Shown in pieces: positions 60,780 through 64,000 of a stretch of 64,000 nt of DNA. The notes beneath the pieces are model-generated. The model was not told the DNA's origin. It worked only from the letters and a program-made list of their open reading frames with translations, and ran no database searches. Source of the stretch: Streptomyces uncialis (GTDB lineage Bacteria; Actinomycetota; Actinomycetes; Streptomycetales; Streptomycetaceae). Made by a program: the position numbers and the translations under genes. The DNA lies in the NCBI RefSeq assembly GCF_001905345.1, contig NZ_LFBV01000002.1:682001-746000 (forward strand), in the 5' to 3' direction. Each line of letters opens with the position of its first letter. Within the stretch, counting starts at the first letter, position 1.

Positions 60780-60837
60780 GAGCTTAAAGCTCATACGGGT
60801 GCGACCGAAGTTTGGTATGCGTCAAGACGCAGGTCAA
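60780..60837 (-). promoter_or_regulatory. promoter with two inverted repeats for the binding-protein gene
   Basis: Minus strand: -35 TTGACC (60837-60832), 17-base spacer, -10-like CAAACT (60814-60809). The spacer contains the inverted repeat TGCGTC-AA-GACGCA (60818-60831). Downstream, in the transcribed leader, is a second one, GAGCTT-A-AAGCTC (60780-60792). Both have perfect 6-base arms and are typical of LacI- or GntR-type sugar operators. Confidence 0.55.
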
Positions 60838-60906
60838 GAGGCTGAGCCAGGTCTCTGAGTTTACCGTGAGGAAGGACATCAAAATGAGGCGAAGAGGAGA
60901 ACTCCC

Positions 60907-61116
60907 ATGTCGGACCACACCTACCGCGTCACCGAGATCGTCGGCACCTCGCACGAGGGCATCGACCAAGCGATCCGCAACGGCGTAGGGCGGGCCTCAC
61001 AGACCTTGCGCAACCTGGACTGGTTCGAGGTCACACAGGTACGTGGCCAGATCGAGGACGGTCAGGTGGCGCATTACCAGGTGGGACTGAAGGTGGGCTT
61101 CCGTATCGAGGAATGA
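60907..61116 (+). CDS. dodecin
   Basis: A 69-residue flavin-binding dodecin. It shows the whole small fold: YRVTEIVGTSHEGIDQAIRN, then GVGRASQTLRNLDWFEVTQV with the conserved W-F-E-V-T flavin-stacking segment, and HYQVGLKVGFRIEE at the end. Dodecins form hollow dodecamers that store FMN, riboflavin or CoA-like ligands. AGGAG-like purines (AGAGGAG) precede ATG 60907. Divergent from the binding-protein gene. Confidence 0.95.
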   Translation: MSDHTYRVTEIVGTSHEGIDQAIRNGVGRASQTLRNLDWFEVTQVRGQIEDGQVAHYQVGLKVGFRIEE

Positions 61117-61244
61117 CCGGCTCCTCTTCGGTGTGCGCGGCCCCCGGGCACTCCCCCGGCCGGAACTCGATGAGGGAAGTCTCACGGAACGCAACACCCG
61201 TGCGGCGGCGGCCCCCGGCGGGCGGGAAGCGCGGCATGCTCCTG

Positions 61245-61295
61245 GTGCCCAGTGCCCGGTGCCCGGTGCCCGGTGGCCGGTGCCCGGTGGCCGGA
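61245..61295. repeat. GCCCGGTG simple tandem repeat
   Basis: About six copies of the 8 to 10-base unit GGTGCCCGGT in the 184-base gap between the convergent dodecin and HAD genes. It could form secondary structure and help termination; slippage-prone. Confidence 0.6.
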
Positions 61296-61300
61296 CCCGG

Positions 61301-61789
61301 TCAGGTGCGTCCCGTCCGCCCCTGCGCGTCACGCAGCGCCGCCGGGGTCACCGCCCAGCCCGCCCGCACCACCCGGATGCCCGCGCGCCGCGCGGCGTCG
61401 CACACGAGTTCGTCGTCGTCCACGAACACCCGGATGTCCCGGGTGCGCCTCAGCCGCTCCAGCGCCTCCAGCTTGGTGCGCCGCGCCGGGCGGCGGTCGT
61501 CGTTGCGGCGCATCAGCAGCCGGCCGTCGGGGAGTCCCTGCGCGGCGAGCCAGTCCACGGTGTCCCGTCTGCACCGCTCGGGACGGCCCGTGAGATACAG
61601 CACCTCGCACTCGCCGGCGCTCTCACGGGCCAGTGCCACGCCCTCCGCGAGCGGCGGATCGTCGGGGGCCGCGGCGAAGAAGGCGGACCAGTCCCGGGGA
61701 CGGCTCTCCAGGAAGTGTGCCCGGTGGGCGGTGTCCGCGAGGGTTCCGTCGAGGTCGAAGACGGCCAGAGGCCTGCTGTGTTCCCGCAT
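61301..61789 (-). CDS. HAD-family phosphatase, polynucleotide-kinase-phosphatase-like
   Basis: A 162-residue HAD hydrolase. Motif I FDLDGTLADT (Asp12 and Asp14), motif II LYLTGRPERCRRDTVDW, and motif IV VFVDDDELVCDAARRAG are present; the T-G-R-P-E-R-C motif and small size resemble the phosphatase half of polynucleotide kinase/phosphatase or acid phosphatases. The lysine of motif III is probably in ARRTKLEALERL. Divergent from the MsnO8-type LLM gene with 120 bases between starts. Confidence 0.85.
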   Translation of the reverse strand: MREHSRPLAVFDLDGTLADTAHRAHFLESRPRDWSAFFAAAPDDPPLAEGVALARESAGECEVLYLTGRPERCRRDTVDWLAAQGLPDGRLLMRRNDDRRPARRTKLEALERLRRTRDIRVFVDDDELVCDAARRAGIRVVRAGWAVTPAALRDAQGRTGRT

Positions 61790-61909
61790 CCCCCCACCGT
61801 AGGGCCCGGCGTCCGGTGGCGCGGCGAGCGCGGGGCGGGGGCCGCGGGACGCGCGGGGACCGGCCGGGCCCGGTGGGAATCATGAGGCCGCCGGTGCGTT
61901 GAACAGGGT

Positions 61910-62923
61910 GTGAGTTCCGTACTGGCGTCCACCCGATTCTCCGTCCTCGACCGCTCGCGCATCCGCGAGGGGGAGGACGCTCCGCAGGCGTTGCGCGACA
62001 CGGTCGCGTTCGCGCGGGAGGCCGAGCGGCTCGGCTACCACCGCTTCTGGGTGTCCGAGCACCACGGGGTGCCCGGGGTCGCGGGGTCCGCGCCGACCGT
62101 GCTCGCCGCGGCCGTCGCCGCCGCGACGGCCACCATCCGGGTGGGGACCGGTGGGGTGATGCTCCCCAACCATCAGCCACTGGTCGTCGCGGAGCAGTTC
62201 GGGGTGCTGGAGTCCCTCTTCCCCGGCCGGATCGACATGGGCCTCGGCCGTTCGGTCGGCTTCACCGACGGGGTGCGCAAGGCACTCGGCCGGGACAAGG
62301 ACGCGGCCGGGTCGGACGATTTCGCCGGACAGCTCGCCGAGCTCCTCGGCTGGTTCGCGGGCACCTCCCCCACCGGGGTACGGGCCCGGCCGGCCGAGGG
62401 GCTGCGGGTGCCGCCGTTCGTCCTCGCCATGGGTGAGGGCGCCGATATCGCCGCCGCCGCGGGACTGCCCCTGGTGATCGGTGATCTGCGGGACGCCGAG
62501 CGGATGCTCCGGGGCGTGGAGCGGTACCGGGCCGCGTTCCGTCCGTCGGTGTGGTCGCCCGAGCCGTACGTCGTCATCTCGGGTGCGGTGGCCGTCGCCG
62601 CCACGGAGCGCGAGGCGCGGCGGCTGCTGGTCCCGGAGGCGTGGGCGATGGCGTACTCGCGCACCCATGGGAGCTTTCCGCCGCTGGCGCCCGTGGAGCG
62701 GATCGAGGCCCGGACGATGACCGCGCGGGAGCGCGGATTCCATGACGCGGCTCTCGCGGGCCGGCTCCACGGGACCCCGGAGCGGGTCGCGGCGGAGCTG
62801 GAGTCGCTGGTCGTGCGCAGTGGCGCGCAGGAGGTGCTGGTGACGACGAGCGGCTACGACCGTGTGGCGATGCTGGACTCCTACCGGGAGCTGGCCCGGC
62901 TGGCGGGACTGGGCACCGCCTAG
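61910..62923 (+). CDS. MsnO8-type luciferase-like oxidoreductase
   Basis: A 337-residue LLM protein. Characteristic segments of the MsnO8-type group: STRFSVLDRSRIREGEDAPQ, RFWVSEHHGVPGVAGSAPTV, RVGTGGVMLPNHQPLVVAEQ, FPGRIDMGLGRSVGF and the C-terminal GTPERVAAELESLV. Probably FMN-dependent; the substrate is unknown. GTG 61910 fits the family N-terminus but has only a weak ribosome site (AACAGGG). Followed after 55 bases by a UvrA-like gene on the same strand. Confidence 0.88.
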   Translation: MSSVLASTRFSVLDRSRIREGEDAPQALRDTVAFAREAERLGYHRFWVSEHHGVPGVAGSAPTVLAAAVAAATATIRVGTGGVMLPNHQPLVVAEQFGVLESLFPGRIDMGLGRSVGFTDGVRKALGRDKDAAGSDDFAGQLAELLGWFAGTSPTGVRARPAEGLRVPPFVLAMGEGADIAAAAGLPLVIGDLRDAERMLRGVERYRAAFRPSVWSPEPYVVISGAVAVAATEREARRLLVPEAWAMAYSRTHGSFPPLAPVERIEARTMTARERGFHDAALAGRLHGTPERVAAELESLVVRSGAQEVLVTTSGYDRVAMLDSYRELARLAGLGTA

Positions 62924-62978
62924 CATCGTGGGGCCGACCCCTGTCATGCCTTGTCCCACCTCGTACGGAGATACCGCG

Positions 62979-64000
62979 ATGTCCCACCCCCACGATCCGT
63001 ATGTCCGTGTCCGGGGCGCCGGTGAGCACAATCTGCGCGGGGTGGACGTGGACATCCCGCGCGAGGTGCTGGTGGTGTTCACCGGGGTGTCGGGGTCGGG
63101 CAAGTCGTCGCTGGCGTTCGGGACGGTCTACGCGGAGGCCCAGCGCCGGTACTTCGAGTCGGTCGCGCCGTACGCGCGGCGGCTGATCCATCAGGTCGGG
63201 GCGCCGCGGGTCACGGAGATCACGGGGCTGCCCCCGGCCGTCTCGCTCCAGCAGCGGCGTTCCACCCCGACCGCCCGGTCGTCGGTGGGCACGGTGACGA
63301 CCCTGTCGAACTCGCTGCGGATGCTGCTGTCCCGCGCGGGGACCTATCCGCCGGGTGCCGCCCGGCTCGACTCGGACGCCTTCTCCCCGAACACGGCCGC
63401 CGGGGCCTGCCCCGAGTGCCATGGGCTGGGCCGGGTCCACCGCACCACCGAGGAACTGCTCGTCCCGGACGGCTCGCTGTCGATCCGGGAGGGCGCGATC
63501 GCCGGCTGGCCGGGCGCCTGGCAGGGCAAGAACCTGCGGGACGTCCTGGACGCGCTCGGCCATGACGTCGACCGTCCGTGGCGGGAGCTGCCCGCGCGGG
63601 AGCGGGGCTGGATCCTGTTCACGGACGAGCAGCCCGTGGTGACGGTGCATCCGGTACGGGACGCGGACCGTATCCAGCGTCCGTACCAGGGGACGTACAT
63701 GAGTGCCCGGCGCTATGTGCTGAAGACGTTCGCGGACTCCAGGAGCGCCACCCTGCGGGCGAAGGCGGAACGCTTCCTGGAGAGCGCGCCCTGTCCGGTG
63801 TGCCGGGGCGGGCGGCTGCGGGCCGAGTCGCTGGCGGTGACGTTCGCGGGGCGTACCGTCGCGGAGCTGGCGGCGCTCGCCCTCACCGAGCTGGCGCCGG
63901 TCCTGGCCGCGCACCGCGACGACTCACCGACCGCGCGGGTCCTGACCGATGATCTGCTGGCCCGGATCGCACCCGTCGTGGAGCTGGGTCTGGGCTATCT
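62979..64000 (+). CDS. UvrA-like excinuclease ATPase, N-terminal part
   Basis: The gene runs off the window; 340 residues are visible. Walker A FTGVSGSGKSSLAF (about residues 33-46), then YAEAQRRYFESVAPYARRL, SLQQRRSTPTARSSVGTVTT, and the zinc-binding pairs CPECHGLG (about 139) and CPVCRGGR. This is a UvrA paralogue lacking the UvrB-binding domain after Walker A, as in the short UvrA2/drug-resistance-type proteins of Streptomyces. It may protect DNA from intercalating compounds rather than do general repair (inference). ATG 62979 has CGGAG upstream. Confidence 0.9.
   Translation, partial: MSHPHDPYVRVRGAGEHNLRGVDVDIPREVLVVFTGVSGSGKSSLAFGTVYAEAQRRYFESVAPYARRLIHQVGAPRVTEITGLPPAVSLQQRRSTPTARSSVGTVTTLSNSLRMLLSRAGTYPPGAARLDSDAFSPNTAAGACPECHGLGRVHRTTEELLVPDGSLSIREGAIAGWPGAWQGKNLRDVLDALGHDVDRPWRELPARERGWILFTDEQPVVTVHPVRDADRIQRPYQGTYMSARRYVLKTFADSRSATLRAKAERFLESAPCPVCRGGRLRAESLAVTFAGRTVAELAALALTELAPVLAAHRDDSPTARVLTDDLLARIAPVVELGLGY

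Noticed and set aside
1..64000. tRNA, rRNA or complete insertion sequence
   Set aside because: No cloverleaf-like segment with a T-loop GTTCGANNC in proper context, no rRNA core and no intact transposase was found by eye; the IS110-like segment at 39307 is a domain of the deacetylase gene.

Overview
The window is a high-GC actinomycete chromosome segment, almost certainly Streptomyces or a close relative. The signs are the very GC-rich third codon positions, many GTG/TTG starts, F420/FMN luciferase-like oxidoreductases, a complete egtABCD ergothioneine operon, a DasR-type operator before a GH18 chitinase, and TetR, MarR, LacI and LuxR regulators beside their likely targets. No rRNA, tRNA, CRISPR array or intact insertion sequence was seen. 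Protein family names come from recognised motifs and remembered family sequences; no database search was run.

Layout. 1-9140: housekeeping and accessory genes (TPR fragment, FAD amine-oxidase-like enzyme, Rv2466c-like protein, a frameshifted pseudogene, DUF6630 protein, Xaa-Pro aminopeptidase, a TrmB/LuxR regulator, and a TetR regulator with a near-perfect operator in front of a Tat/lipoprotein agmatine deiminase). 9271-19127: one 2977-residue type I PKS (acyl ligase-ACP-KS-AT-DH-KR-ACP-TE) and a MarR regulator. 19190-25119: redox enzymes (F420-type LLM oxidoreductase, YceI, hemerythrin, a CE1758/CE1759-type monooxygenase and FMN reductase pair, and a RutA homologue) plus a truncated binding-protein remnant. 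25300-38895: a three-gene NRPS operon on the minus strand, A-T-C, then C-A-T, then C-A-T-TE fused to a 12-helix MFS exporter, with a SARP-like promoter at one end and a strong terminator at the other. 39307-42835: a polysaccharide deacetylase with an IS110-like N-terminal domain, a SUKH-like protein, an unrecognised protein and an OLD-type TOPRIM protein. 43326-50880: YVTN beta-propeller, TetR, F420 PPOX oxidoreductase, a catalytically odd SDR, chitinase, a disulfide-oxidoreductase-like flavoprotein and thioredoxin. 51072-54611: aldehyde dehydrogenase with LacI regulator, MazF/PemK-like protein. 54936-59279: egtABCD. 59465-64000: orphan sugar-binding lipoprotein, dodecin, HAD phosphatase, MsnO8-type LLM oxidoreductase and the start of a UvrA-like ATPase.

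How the parts may work together. The NRPS operon looks self-contained: a carboxylic-acid-activating A-T-C protein starts the chain, two C-A-T modules extend it, a thioesterase with a cysteine nucleophile releases it, and the covalently attached MFS domain probably exports it. The nearby PKS would make a two-carbon-extended 2-enoyl acid from an activated starter acid, which could be the acid loaded by the NRPS; that link is inference. The most unusual items are the NRPS-TE-MFS fusion with its Cys thioesterase, the two consecutive condensation domains across the first protein junction, a 649-base C-rich gap inside the NRPS operon, the heptad-repeat insertion in the PKS ligase, and the IS110-like/NodB fusion.
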